Below, piece after piece: positions 1 to 12,040 of a stretch of DNA of 64,000 bases. Origin of the DNA: Tupaia tana (taxonomy: Eukaryota; Chordata; Mammalia; Scandentia; Tupaiidae); the NCBI GenBank assembly GCA_026018925.1, contig JAKSZU010000009.1, positions 38,647,194-38,711,193 on the forward strand, written 5' to 3'. A program made the position numbers and the translations under genes. The notes beneath the pieces are model-generated. The model ran no database searches, was not told the DNA's origin, and saw only the letters and a list, made by a program, of their open reading frames with translations. Positions within the stretch are counted from its first letter, which is position 1. The number at the start of each line of letters is the position of its first letter.

Positions 1-86
1 TGCGTTAATTTCAAAATTATTTTGCACCAAAATTAACTTGTATAGCAGTTCTATTTTCCAACAAACTTTTGAAATCCCTTTATGTG
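1..86. mobile_element. mariner-type MITE (family B), cut by window edge
   Basis: This is one end of a short palindromic element seen again at 6.7, 12.0 and 31.1 kb. Shared words are 'ttgcaccaaaat', 'attcca..tttcca' and a 'caaacttttgaaat' terminus. The other half lies outside the window. Family naming is from memory. Confidence 0.55.
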
Positions 87-95
87 TATATATAC

Positions 96-98
<3 letters not shown>

Positions 99-134
<36 letters not shown>
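99..134. repeat. (TG)n microsatellite
   Basis: About 17 uninterrupted TG units follow the MITE end. The Cys/Val-rich peptide across it is a translation artefact. Confidence 0.95.
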
Positions 135-136
<2 letters not shown>

Positions 137-245
137 TGTTCCTCTACTGTACTCCACCAAGTAAGCTTCCTTAGGGGAAGATGTGTGTGTCATGCATCTT
201 TTTGTTTTCTTTGTAATCTCTGCCACACAACTAACCATAGAACAA

Positions 246-495
246 TTTTTTTTAGGTGTTTGTCATAGGGCATGTGTGCTCACCTGAGAGAGACACAGAG
301 AGAGAGAGAGAAAGAATTCACCTCTGAGAGAGGATGGCCATGTTGCAGTATCTTCTCTTCCATTCTCTTATTAGGATTTTGGACATGCACATGCATGCAC
401 CTGGAGTGATTTTGAAGCCACTGGGTCTGGGACTAGAATCACAGTTGACTATATGGGAGCCCAGGACCTTAACTCCCATGCCACCTGCCAGCCCC
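246..495 (-). mobile_element. SINE-L copy
   Basis: Runs from 'tagggcatgtgtgctcacc' to the head complement 'ccacctgccagcccc'. The head word ccacctgccag keeps the GGTGGC variant. The copy is diverged and I see no clear TSD. Confidence 0.85.
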
Positions 496-563
496 TAGAA
501 TAGATTTTTAACTTTCATATGAACAATGTTCAAATGCATGGATGATACAAATAATAGTGCCTT

Positions 564-736
564 GAGGCCAGTAGGTGGCATGGTGGTTAAGGGCGCTGGA
601 CTCCCACATGGCCTACAGAGTTCGAGTCCCAGATCTGGCAGCTTGTTTTCTCTCTCTTTTATTCTCTCTCTCTTGCTATGTCCTTCTCCGGTCAAAAACT
701 TAAAAATAAATAAAAGAATTCCTTAAAAAAAAAAAA
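564..736 (+). mobile_element. SINE-S copy with 17-bp TSD
   Basis: The head gccagtaggtggcatgg, a B box near gagttcgagtcc, a CT stretch and an A tail are all present. acaaataatagtgcctt occurs perfectly at 547-563 and 737-753, which fixes both ends of the insertion. Confidence 0.95.
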
Positions 737-826
737 ACAAATAATAGTGCCTTATAATGCAAAAAGAACTCATAATTAAAAAAAACTTGGACACACATTC
801 TATGAAGAAAATCCCCAAAAGCGTAA

Positions 827-876
827 GCTTAGAATATAAAGCCTAAAAGGCTTTGGTGTTTCCCAAGTAAATACTC
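827..876 (+). repeat. 50-bp segment repeated inverted at about 2.9 kb
   Basis: Matches the reverse complement of about 2885-2935 at roughly 9 of 10 positions, including 'agaatataaagc' and 'ggctttggt.tttcccaag'. It may be a fragment of the same unassigned pseudogene-like sequence. Confidence 0.6.
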
Positions 877-910
877 TGTAGGTGTATTTTCTATCAAAAA
901 TAGCCAGATA

Positions 911-1108
911 AGAGCCAGTCCTGTAATCTAGTGGATAAGGGAAGCCAGATCCCACATGGCTGACTGCAGTTCAAGTCCCAGTTTGGTAGTTTGAGAAACA
1001 TGCCGGGTGTATTCCTGTGCATCCCCCAAATTCCTACATGGTAGAGAAATGGAGAAGGAATCTTTGTGCCTCTGTGGCAAGTTCATATACCCTCCATATA
1101 AATAAATA
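911..1108 (+). mobile_element. SINE-O (old relative)
   Basis: The head is gagccagtcctgtaatctag, with 'ccagatcccacatggctgac', B box 'gcagttcaagtccc' and a trace of body ('aacatgccgggtgtatt'). It is strongly diverged from SINE-L. Confidence 0.7.
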
Positions 1109-2233
1109 ACTATATCAGACAGTGTCAAAACATAATATTCATGAACTTACTGAGTATTAGGATTTTCAGATTAAGCTCTCTTATTTTCCAACTGTAGAGC
1201 ATCAGGTCCCAAACAGAAAAGTCACTGGCTCAGGGTCACAAAGCTAGTTGATAAAGATAGACTGAAAGACTGGAGGACATAAAAACATTGAATATAGTGA
1301 TGGACACTGGAGATAGTGTAGAACGAGGGTGAGAGAGGAGGGGAGTGTAGGGAAGATAATTAGGGAGAAAAAATAGAGAGGTAAGACATAGATAAATGGT
1401 TTATTACCTGTTGATGATGAGTATAATATTCTCAACTGGACTGGTCTGAGGTATATTTCATGTTGGGTAAATTCTCTATACAAACTAAATGATGTATAGC
1501 AATTGAATGTATAAAAAATAATAATAAACTTTTAAAAAAGAGTAACAAATGGACAAAGTAGGCAACCAAAAATGTTGGTTTACATCCCTACTTAAAAAAG
1601 AAAAAATCCAGAGAGAGAATCCTGAGTTGCTGATACTGAAATCAGTGCTCTCAAAGTAGCCTCCACTGCCTTCCTCAGAAGTTGAGGTAGATCTAGGCTG
1701 ACACTTCCCTACACATAATATTGATAGCCCCTGTTACTGAAAACTGAAGACTGGAATATTTATTGCTGGAGACATTAATCAAAGGGGAATAAATGATATG
1801 AAAAGAGATTTGTACATTAATCCATGGATTAGCACCTGTCATGTTTACGTAGACAATTGGAAAGAAATCTAAATCTACAAAATCTATTTTCTTCAAACTA
1901 TTTCACGCTGGAATAAAAAGGGATGATGTAGGATCTGAAGTGCTATGAACGTATATTGATAAATTGGGACTCGTTCTGCATGGATATTGTTGCCTGAAAT
2001 TAATTGGATGTCACAAAATTCATTGCCCAATGGAGAGGAGGAGTTTTAACCTAGTTATGCAGTTTTGACTACAGTGGGTGGGTTGATATAAGATATAAGG
2101 CTCATAGATACTGAAACTCACCGCAGAATAGCCCAGAGTGCCAGGTTGCTGAGGAGCCATCAAATGGCTATCCGTCTGCTCAGACTGGAACAAAAATACA
2201 TAGTTGCTAAGTATCTTTTCAAATTTTATTTTT
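1109..2233. other. No gene recognised
   Basis: AT-rich sequence with no open frame of note. 1240-1530 has a purine-rich stretch ending in 'aataataataaac' that could be the 3' end of a plus-strand L1. I cannot assign the rest. Confidence 0.4.
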
Positions 2234-2248
2234 ATAATTTGATAAATC

Positions 2249-2496
2249 ATTTTTGTTTGTTTTTGTTATTTGTTTGTTTTCATTATAGGGCACTTGAGAG
2301 AGAGGGAAAGTGAGAAATAACCCCCCCCCCCAGGGGATCACCACACTACAATCCCTTCTCAGTTCTCTTCTCACGATTTTGGGCATGTACACACATGCAC
2401 CCATAGTGTTTTTTGAGATATCATGTCTGGGATTTAAACCACTAAGTCAGTCATGTGGGCTCCAGCTGCCTTTAGCACCATACAACTGTGTGGCCC
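2249..2496 (-). mobile_element. SINE-L copy with 15-bp TSD
   Basis: The TSD ataatttgataaatc is perfect at 2234-2248 and 2497-2511. The body contains a C11 run followed by 'aggggatcacc' and the usual 'ccttctc' block. The head is diverged. Confidence 0.9.
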
Positions 2497-2565
2497 ATAA
2501 TTTGATAAATCTTTCACCTTATCTTATGTAATTGGGGAATGGCATCAGAACACTGACTAAAGATG

Positions 2566-2632
2566 ACACATTGAAAATTTTCTGTACCAAAATAAACTCA
2601 TACATTAATTCCATCTTTTTCATGCACTTTAT
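2566..2632. mobile_element. MITE family B, half element
   Basis: Carries 'ctgtaccaaaataaactca' followed by 'taattccatctttttcatgcac', the pattern of the right half of the copies at 6.7 and 12.5 kb. The other half is not visible. Confidence 0.5.
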
Positions 2633-2639
2633 GAGCCTA

Positions 2640-2950
2640 CATCATCTTTTGGGAGAAAGAGGAGTACTTACTTTCTTCTGTATCTTCTTTGCTGATCTTT
2701 CGTGATTCCTTTTCACAAACTTGGTGTTTCTCTTTTGTCTTTCATCTAAGGAATCAACTAATTTCTGTAATTGGCAATGCTTCTGTAGTTAACATTCTCC
2801 AGCTCTCGTCAATAAGACAGATTTTTGTTTGTTTACCCTGGTAGAGGTTGTCAGCATTTGTGTCTATCTCTACTTGGGAAATACCAAAGCCTTTCATGCT
2901 TTATATTCTATGCTTAAACTTGTTGGCCTTTTTTTCATAGAATCTGTGTC
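2640..2950 (-). pseudogene. Unassigned pseudogene-like block
   Basis: Read on the minus strand, two protein-like stretches lie in different frames. One starts SMKGFGISQVEIDTNADN. The other is Lys/Arg-rich and contains LVDSLDERQKRNTKFVKRN before a stop near 2640. Stops and a frame change between them suggest a decayed retrocopy. I do not recognise the parent gene. Chance coding bias in AT-rich DNA is the main alternative. Confidence 0.35.
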
Positions 2951-2957
2951 TAAGTCT

Positions 2958-3182
2958 TTTTTTTAATTATAATTTTATTTCTTTTTTAAATAATTATTTT
3001 ATTTAACTTTATTTATTTATTTATTTTAATTTGACCAGAGAGGAACAGAGACAGAGAGAGAGAGAGTAAGAGAGAGAGAGAGAGAGGAAAAGCAAAAAAG
3101 CAAGCTACTAGGTCCAGGACTCAAGCCATCGTCAACCATGTGGGAATCCAATGCCCTTAACCACCACACCACCTGCTGGCCC
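2958..3182 (-). mobile_element. SINE-S copy
   Basis: A T-rich tail with (attt)n leads into 'aatttgaccagagagga', a GA stretch and the head complement ending 'ccacctgctggcccc'. The head keeps the CCAGCAGGTGG word. Confidence 0.9.
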
Positions 3183-3213
3183 CTTATGACAAATTTTTTT
3201 TATTGTTTAACTG

Positions 3214-3473
3214 TTTTTTTTTTCTTTTTTTGGAGAGGTTTTTGCTATACAGCGCGTGCACTCGCCAGACAGACAGAGAGACAGAAAACGAGAAATCACT
3301 CCCCCAGGGGGGATGGCCACGCCGCAATCCCTTCTCCTCCATTCACCTCTCGGAATCTTGGGCACGCACGCGCATGCGCCCGGTGTGAGTTTAAGCCACC
3401 ATGTCCAGGACTCGAACCGCGGCGGACTACGTGGGAGTCCAGTGACATAGCCATTATGCTAACTGCTGGTCCC
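3214..3473 (-). mobile_element. SINE-L copy
   Basis: The full body is present and fairly CpG-rich, from 'ttttggagaggtttttgctata' to 'aactgctggtccc'. A short TSD, ttgtttaac, flanks it on both sides. Confidence 0.92.
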
Positions 3474-3726
3474 TTGTTTAACCGCTTTTAATAACACAAC
3501 ATAAAGCTTCTTGATATAATTGTTATGCAAAATACATAGATGAATACTGTCTTCGTTTAAAAATGTAAAATAAATAAGCAAGACGTAAAAATAGGCAAGT
3601 TTCCATTAAATAAATGAAACATTTTTTTACAAAGAAAGTTTTCTTTCCATGTCATTTAAATGGAAATTATCATTTTAAACAATATTCAAGTTTTTTAAAC
3701 AAATTTTAAAAAGTCTTATAAAATGT

Positions 3727-4133
3727 TTAACTTTCATCAACTTCAAGGTTTATGTTGCTTCCAAATTTTGCATACATCTGAACTTTCAAATCTGCTAACA
3801 CTAGCTGAACCGACTCCACTCTGGATTCTAAGGCGTTGACTTCTTGGAAATTTTTCTTTGCTTCTTCTAGCATTTCCTGTGTTTCTTCTTGAGAATGGCT
3901 ACTGAAAACATCACTGATTTATAAGATATCATTATGCAGTTGTTATCTGCAAGCATGATGTCATCACAAGCATCTTCTAAATTCTGGAGTTGCTTCTTCT
4001 TTACTTCTATTTCCTCTTTTAGCTCTGTGATTCTATTCGTGTTCCATGCAAATTTGTTTATCTTTTGTTGATCTTCGAAAGTAACACTGACATCTTCTGC
4101 AGCCACCTTCTTCATGGTGGCCACCATCTTGGG
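3727..4133 (-). pseudogene. PFDN4: Prefoldin subunit 4 processed pseudogene
   Basis: The first 60 or so codons on the minus strand read as prefoldin subunit 4, including VTFEDQQKINKFAWNT, ITELKEEIEVKKKQLQNLED and ACDDIMLAD. PFDN4 is part of the prefoldin chaperone complex. A one-base deletion after the MLAD region breaks the frame. The C-terminal half continues in another frame to an end resembling ..NLEVDES and TAA at 3729-3727. No introns are present, so this is a retrocopy. The AT-rich sequence from 3726 down to the SINE at 3473 may be its 3' UTR. The 5' end abuts an L1 3' end, with only a few bases between. Confidence 0.93.
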
Positions 4134-4135
4134 AC

Positions 4136-5581
4136 TCCCTTATTATGATTTTTAAATGACACATAATAATGTTACACATTTGTGGAGTACAGCGTGATTT
4201 TTCAATACATGAATACAATGTGTAATGATCAATCAGAATAATTAGCATAACTATAACCTCAAACCTTTATCATTGCTTTGTGTTGGGAACATTCAACATC
4301 TTCTCTTCTAGCTATTTAAATATATAATTAGTTATCGCTAACTATTGTCATCCTTACTGTGCTGTAGAACACTAGGACTTATTCCTAATTGTAATATTTT
4401 ATCCACTCACCTGCATCTATCTCTCCTTCCCCCTCCCCTTTACAGCCTCTAAAAACCACAATTGTACTTCCCTACTTCTATTAAGTCAACTTTTTAAATT
4501 TCCACACATAAATGATGACATGCAATTTTTCTCTTTCTGTGCCTGCTTGGTGTTTTCATAACGTAATGTTCTCCAGGTTTGTTCATGTTACCTCAAATGA
4601 CAGGATTTCGTTTTAATGGCTGAATAGTATTCCACCATGTGCAGAAATACATATATGTGTATGTATGTGTGTATCTCACATATTCTTAATCTATTCATTT
4701 GTTGATAGATGCTGAGGTTGCTTCCATATCTTTGCTACTGTGAATAGTAATGTAATAAACATTGGAGCGCAGATATCTTTGTAACATACTGATTTTTTTC
4801 CTTTGAAAATATATCTAATAGTGAGATTGCTTGACCATACAGAAGTCCTATTTTTAGCTTTTAATTTAATTAATTCATTTATTTTTTGACTGGCAGAGAG
4901 TGCATGTGCTCACCATAGAGACAGAGAGGGAAAGCAGGCACTCCCCAAAGGGGTATGGTCATGCTGCAATACTTTTTCCTCCATTTCTCCATCCTGTCAG
5001 GATTTGGAGCATGCATGCACACATGTCCAGTGTCTTTTTCACACCGGCAGTTATAGGATTCAAACTGTAGTTGGCCGTGTGGGATCTGGCTACCTTAACT
5101 GCTGAGCTACAAAACTAGCCATCTATTTTTTGGTTTTAGAGAACCCTGTATGCTGTTTTTCATAATGGCTGTGCTTATTTATCTTACTATCTATAATTTA
5201 AAGGAGTTCCTCTTTCTCAACATCCTTACCTGAATTGTTTTTTGTTTTGTCTTTTTAGTAATAGCCATTCTAACTGGAATAAGATAAATCACTGTGGTTT
5301 TGATTTGTATTTGTATTTTCTTGATGATTATTGATGTTGAAAAATTTTTAATACATATGTTGGCTATTTGTATGTCTTCTTTTGAGAATATATCTATTCA
5401 GCTCTTTTGCTTATTTTAGAAATGATTTCTTTTTTTGATACTGAGCTGTTTTCCGTTTATATTCTGGATATTAATCTCTTCTTAGATATATAGTTTGCAA
5501 GTATTCTCTCCAATTCTGTAGGTTATCTCCTTACTCTGTTGATTGTTTCCTTTGCTCTGTGGAAACTTATTTTATGTCATT
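4136..5581 (-). mobile_element. L1 fragment (3' UTR and ORF2 end)
   Basis: The + strand shows familiar antisense L1 text, such as 'ggctgaatagtattccacca', 'ttgatagatgctgaggttgc' and 'gccattctaactggaat'. Stops are frequent. It is split by a SINE-O at 4862-5120. Confidence 0.88.
4862..5120 (-). mobile_element. SINE-O inserted in L1
   Basis: Begins 'ttgactggcagagagtgcatg', carries the 'catgctgcaatac' and 'catgcatgcacaca' blocks and ends at the diverged head 'gagctacaaaactagcc'. L1 sequence resumes on both sides. Confidence 0.8.
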
Positions 5582-6201
5582 ATAGTACAAATGCAGACAA
5601 TTCCTAGAAGTTAAAAATCTCTGAAAATATGACCAGATTGTCTTAATATCTTTGAAAATTCCAACGGTTCTGGAGGAATCACTAACTCCAAATAGAGAGA
5701 TTATGTTATCTCACTCCTTAATTTCAATACTAGAATTCATACTACCTCAGTAAGGCATTATTGAATTCAAATCCTGATAAATGTTCTTAACCAAACATAT
5801 CAACCTCATTGAGATAAAGTTATGTATTTATCTATTATCGAATTTAAAATTGGATTTAGTTGAATTTGTCTCTAATGAAAATACCACCTTTGTATTTTTA
5901 CTACAAGCAACTTTTTATTGCCTTATTCCCCCATATGGTTATTAGTAGGTTTATATCCATAGACTAGCTCTTTACCTAGCCTTCACAGTGTGATAGACTA
6001 CATATTTTTTTCTGAGTCTCTCATAAAGAATGAAATCTGAGTGACCTGGGCCTGGGCCCCTATCTAACCCTAGTAATAAGAAGACTGTGCTTTGCCACTG
6101 TGCTCTTTAGGGAAAAGGTTACAATATAGCTTATCTTTGGTAATTTAATAGCAAATTAATTATGAAGTTTATCAATAGATATATAGTTTGTTCTTTATTA
6201 A
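5582..6201. other. No gene recognised
   Basis: Apparently single-copy AT-rich sequence without long ORFs or a repeat I can name. Confidence 0.4.
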
Positions 6202-6211
6202 GGCAAATGCA

Positions 6212-6412
6212 AGGTCCAGCAGGTGGCGTGGTGGTTAAAGCACTGCACTCCCACATGGTCGAACATGGTTCAAGTCATGTACCTGGAAGCTTGCTTTCTC
6301 AATTTACCCTTTTTGCTCTCTGTCCCTTTCTAGTGAGCATTCATATCCTTTAGCAAGTTTAAAAGAATAACAACATTAATTAATAAAATTAAAGAAACAA
6401 TTCTTTAAAAAA
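6212..6412 (+). mobile_element. SINE-S copy, first of a twin
   Basis: The head ggtccagcaggtggcgtggtgg and B box ggttcaagtc are followed by a CT stretch and A-rich tail. The target word (g)gcaaatgca/gacaaatgca lies at 6202-6211, and again after the element at 6413-6422. Confidence 0.92.
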
Positions 6413-6422
6413 GACAAATGCA

Positions 6423-6610
6423 TGGGGACTAGCAGGTGGCATGGTGGTTAAGGTGCTGGACACTCCCACATGGCTGACCATGGTTCAAGTCCTGGACCTG
6501 GTAGCTTGCTTTCTCACTTTCCCTCTCTCTATGTGCCTGTCTCTCTCTGGTCAAATTAAAATAAATGAATGAAGAAATAAAATTAAATAAAATAAATCTT
6601 TTTTAAAAAA
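6423..6610 (+). mobile_element. SINE-S copy, second of a twin
   Basis: A second full SINE-S starts right after the first copy's right target word and is followed by a third copy of gacaaatgca at 6611-6620. The two elements differ at many positions, so this does not look like a recent tandem duplication. Confidence 0.92.
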
Positions 6611-6682
6611 GACAAATGCAGAAAGATGACTAGAATTTGGTTAGAGTCTTGGAAAGTGGGATAATATGAGAAAATATAAGGA

Positions 6683-6818
6683 ATCTTCAAAAATTTCATA
6701 GAAATATATATCATGAATAAACTGTAAATGGATTTCATTTTTGCACCAAAATATTACTACTCATAACTAATACTTTAATTCCATTTTTCCACCAACTTTT
6801 TGAAGTCCTCTCACAGGT
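6683..6818. mobile_element. MITE family B
   Basis: The ends are complementary: 'cttcaaaaatttcatagaaat' at the left and 'tttttccaccaactttttgaag' at the right. 'tttgcaccaaaat' lies in the middle. I know similar mariner-type MITEs from other mammals, but the exact family is unverified. Confidence 0.6.
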
Positions 6819-6862
6819 TCTGTTAAATTAGGTTTGGTGTGGTATTATTAAGAAATAGGGAG

Positions 6863-7039
6863 GAAGGGCCAGTAGGTGGCATGGTGGCTAAGGGTTCTGG
6901 ATTCACACATGGCCAACCATGGTTCTAGTCTTAGACCTGGTGGCTTGCTTTCTCGTTTTCCCTTTCTCTCTCTCTCTAGTCAAATTTAAAAAATACTAAT
7001 AATGAATGGAATTAAATAAATAAATAATTACTTATAAAA
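6863..7039 (+). mobile_element. SINE-S copy with TSD
   Basis: The TSD aaatagggag is at 6853-6862 and 7040-7049. The head is gggccagtaggtggcatgg and the tail is rich in AAATA units. Confidence 0.93.
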
Positions 7040-7177
7040 AAATAGGGAGTTTGTTTTTGACCAGCAATATTCTTCTAAATTTTTTGTTTCATATGTATTC
7101 GATTTTGTGTAAGACAGGATTCACTAGCAGTAAAACAAAATCTAATGAATGATTACTTTTTTAAAACCCTCTCAATT

Positions 7178-7435
7178 TTTTTTTTGAGAAGCTTTTGCTA
7201 TAGGGCACATGTGTTCACCAAAAAGACAGAGAGAGACAAAGAGATAAAAAGTGAGAAATCACCCCCCAGGGGGGATGGCCACACCGCAATCCCTTCTCCT
7301 CCATTCTCCTCTCGGGATCTTGGGCACACACGCACACACACCCAGTGTGAGTTTAAGCCACCGGGTCTGGGACTCGAACCGTGGTTAACTACATGGGAAT
7401 CCAGCGACATAGCCATTACACTAACTGCTGATCCC
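7178..7435 (-). mobile_element. SINE-L copy
   Basis: Extends from a T10 run through 'gagaagcttttgctatagggcac' to 'aactgctgatccc'. It lies against the 3' end of the RPL5 retrocopy, next to that copy's AATAAA. Confidence 0.92.
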
Positions 7436-7436
7436 A

Positions 7437-8470
<1,034 letters not shown>

Positions 8471-8823
8471 TCAACTAAACAATTTAATACTTCCTTAATG
8501 TAATCAGATATCTAATCAGAGCTCAAATTTCCAAAAATGTCATGGATATTTATTTATTTTTGTTTTAGATTTTTTCTTGAGTTCATTTGCAAATAAAGCT
8601 CACACAATGCACTTGAAAAAATTGTCTCTTCAGACTCATTATAAATTATATATTTTATTTTGAGGTAATAGTAGATTCACATGGAAGTGTAATAAATGAT
8701 ACAGAGAAATCCTGTGTATTCTTTACCCAGTTTCTTCCACTAATAATGATCCTAGAAAGCTGCAGTATATCACAACCGAAATATTGGCATTATTACAACG
8801 AAGATACAGAACAGTACCTGCCC

Positions 8824-9082
8824 TATAGCACAACATTTTGATACTGCACAGAGGAAGGAGGATCCCAAAAGGCCTTCCAGGGTTCAAGTTCAGGCCTTGA
8901 CAGTGTGAAAAACATGCTGAGCATGTACACACTTATCCAGATTCATGTCAGGATGGAGAATTGAGGAAAAAAAGAATAGTAGCATGATGAGGCCACATGA
9001 GGGCTGCACAGTCTCTCTCTTTTCCTCCTTTTCCCTGTCTCTCTCTCTCTCTCATACATGTGACCTCTACCATTAAGACAAA
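8824..9082 (+). mobile_element. SINE-O copy in L1
   Basis: Contains 'aaaaacatgctgagcatgtac', 'aggatggagaattgagg' and a CT-rich tail '(ct)n catacatgtgac'. The head is badly worn, so the start is approximate. Confidence 0.6.
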
Positions 9083-9784
9083 TAATACAGGATACTTCCA
9101 TCACCACAATATCCCTCTCATTGCAGTTTTATAGCTAGTCCCACTTCTCTCCTACCCCTACCTCCTCTTTAAACCTGACAAAGACTAATCTGTTCTACAC
9201 TTTTATAGTTCTGTCATTTCAAGAATGCTATAAAAATTGAATCATACGGCGAGTAAGATTTTGGGATTGGCTTTCTCTCCCTCCCTCTCTTTTTATTTTA
9301 CTCAGTATAATTCTTTGGAGATTCATCTAGGACATTCACTATATTAAAAGTTCCTTCATTTTTATTGTTCCGTAGTATTCCAAGGTATAGATGTAAAACA
9401 GTTTGTTTATTCATTCTCACATTGCAGGACATCTGGATTATATCCAGTTTTGGGCTATTGTGCATAAAGCGCCTATAAATATTTACATACAGATTTCTGT
9501 GTGAACATAAGTTTTCATTTCTCTGGGACAAATGCCCAGGAGTGCATGTGCTGGGTCATATGGTAGTTGCATGCTTTGCTTTTTAAGAAACTGCCAAACA
9601 ATTTTCTAGAGTATCTGTACTGTTTTACATTCTTATTCTTTACATCCGCAGCAGCATTTGGTGTTGTCACTATTTTTATTTTAGCCATTGTTACAGTGTA
9701 TAGTGACATCTCACTGTGGTCTCAATCTACATGTCCCTAATGATAATAATGATGTTCACATGCTTATTTACTGCGCATTTCTTT

Positions 9785-10015
9785 TAAAGAGATTTTTGCA
9801 TGGCTCACTGTAGAGAGACAGACAGAATGCGAGAAATCACACCCCCCCAGGAGGGATGGCCACATCGTAATCCCTTCTCTTTCATTCTCCTCTTGGGGTT
9901 TTGGGCATGCATGAGCATATGCCTGGCATGAGTCAAACTTCTGGGTCGGGGACTTGAACTGTGGTTGGCCATGTGAGAGTCCAGTAACATAACCATTATG
10001 CCATCTGGTGGTCCC
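9785..10015 (-). mobile_element. SINE-L copy in L1
   Basis: Runs from 'aaagagatttttgcatggctc' to 'ccatctggtggtccc', with the body block 'gagggatggccacatcg'. L1 sequence continues on both sides. Confidence 0.88.
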
Positions 10016-11535
10016 CCATGTGTGTATTCTCAACAAAATGTCTCTATGTCTTTTACCAATTCTTAGATTGGAATTTTTTTAACTGTTGAGTGTTGAGAAA
10101 TTTTAGATATTCTAAATACTAGTTTTTTGTTGGTTATGTACAATATTTTTTTCCAGTCTATAGCTTGTTTTTTCCTTTTCACATGTTCTGAAGAGCAAAA
10201 GTTTTGAATTTTCATAAAGTTCAATGTATCAAGTTTACTTTTTATGAATCATACATTTGGTATAAGTCCAAGAAATTTATGCACAGTTTTTGGTACCAAA
10301 CAGCTACCGCTATGTTTTTCTTTACCCTTAAATTTTATAGTTTCTATTGTACCATTAAGTCTGTTATTGATTTTTTCTATAAGGTGTGAGCGATAGGTCA
10401 AAGTTAACATTTATTATTCTGTTTACTATGAATTTATCTCATTTTAAGGTAATATTATTATATTTATTTTTTAACTTTTCATTTTCTAAGATCATTTCCT
10501 TAAAAAGTCTTCTCTCACAGTGATTTTATGAGACATAATTTGCACACTAAAAAATTTAACTCTTTTAAATTGTACAATATGGTGACTTTTAGTAAATTGA
10601 CAAAGATGTTCTCACTGCCACTACTAATTCCAGAAAACTTTAATCATTCAATAAAGAAACTCTGTACCCATTAGCAGTCATTCCTATTCATCTTTCCTCC
10701 CAGACTCCGGAAACCAATAATCAGCTTTAAGTGTTACATTTAGCATAATGTTTTCAAGAGTCATCAGTGTTGTAACAAGTATAAACGTTGCATTCTTTTT
10801 TAATGACTGAATAATATTCCATTGTGTGGATACATTACATTTTACTAATGTACTAATCAGTTAATGGACATTTAGGTTGTTTTAACTTCTGGCCATTTTG
10901 AATTATGCTAATGTATATGGTAATGTATTTGTATATGGTAATATATTTGACTAATATGCACTGTATTCATGCTGGGATAAAACCATGTTGTACACTGTAA
11001 CAGACAAGAGAATGTATAGCTCTCTGTAGAAAAAAAATTTCTGCAAATTTTACCTTATAAATAAGTAAAAGTTAAAACTAAAGAAACTCTTGGTTAAAAA
11101 AAAAAAAGGATAAGGCTGCAATGGACATTAATGAGTTTTGGGCTATTCTCTTTTGTGTTTAGCAAGGAATTATTACTTATTGAAGAACTACCCAATTGTT
11201 TTCTAAAGCAGCTGCATCATTCTACATCTACATTACCAATGTAGAATGATTCCATTTTTTTTCCACATGTACTCTAATAGTTGCGTTTTTTCTTTATTTT
11301 TTTAAATTATAATTACCCTACTGGGTATGAAGTGATATCTCTTTGTGGTTTTAGTTTGTAATTCCTTAATGAATAGTAATGTGAGCACTGTTTCACGTGC
11401 TTATTAGCCACTTATATCTTCTTTGCAGTTCACATTTTTTGTCCATTTTTAAGTCGAGTTAATTTTATTTTTCAATTTATATTTTTATGTTTTATAAAAG
11501 TTATTTATATATTTTGGATATGAATTCTTTATAAT

Positions 11536-11564
11536 ATATATATATATGTGTGTGTGTATATATA

Positions 11565-11612
<48 letters not shown>
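11536..11612. repeat. (TA)n/(TG)n microsatellite
   Basis: Alternating TA and TG runs ending in about 18 TA units, within L1 sequence. Confidence 0.95.
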
Positions 11613-11616
<4 letters not shown>

Positions 11617-12040
11617 TCTCCCATTTTTTGGTTGTCTTTTCCATTTATTGATAATGCCACTTAAAACAGAAAAATATTTCTGAGAAATTGCCTAAATCAA
11701 GATCATAAAGATTTATGGCTTTTTTTAAATGAGAATTTTATAGTTTTAGCTTTTACATAAGGTCTTCAATTTTATACTTCCATTTTTATTACCATTTCAT
11801 GTTAATTTTTGTGTACAGTATGAAGTTGGGAACCAACTTAAGTTATTTGCATGTTGCATGTTGATATGCAATTCTAGTGAAAACACTCTCAAGTTGAGTA
11901 ATCTTGTCATCCATGCCAACAATCCATTGATCATATATGTCAGATTTCATTTCTTCTGGATTCTGAACTCTAATCTATTGATATATATGAGGGAACTTCA
12001 AAAGGTTCATAGAAAAATGAAATTAAAGAATGAGATTATT

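Larger units (their letters stand above)
8640..10460 (-). mobile_element. Old L1 fragment (3' UTR and ORF2 end)
   Basis: Antisense L1 text includes 'tgaatcatacggcgagtaag', 'cagtataattctttggag' and 'tttctctgggacaaatgcccagg'. It is interrupted by a SINE-O and a SINE-L. Confidence 0.85.

Noticed and set aside
564-640. tRNA gene candidates in SINE heads
   Set aside because: A and B boxes are present, but the arms do not close as a functional tRNA cloverleaf and each is joined to a SINE body with TSDs.
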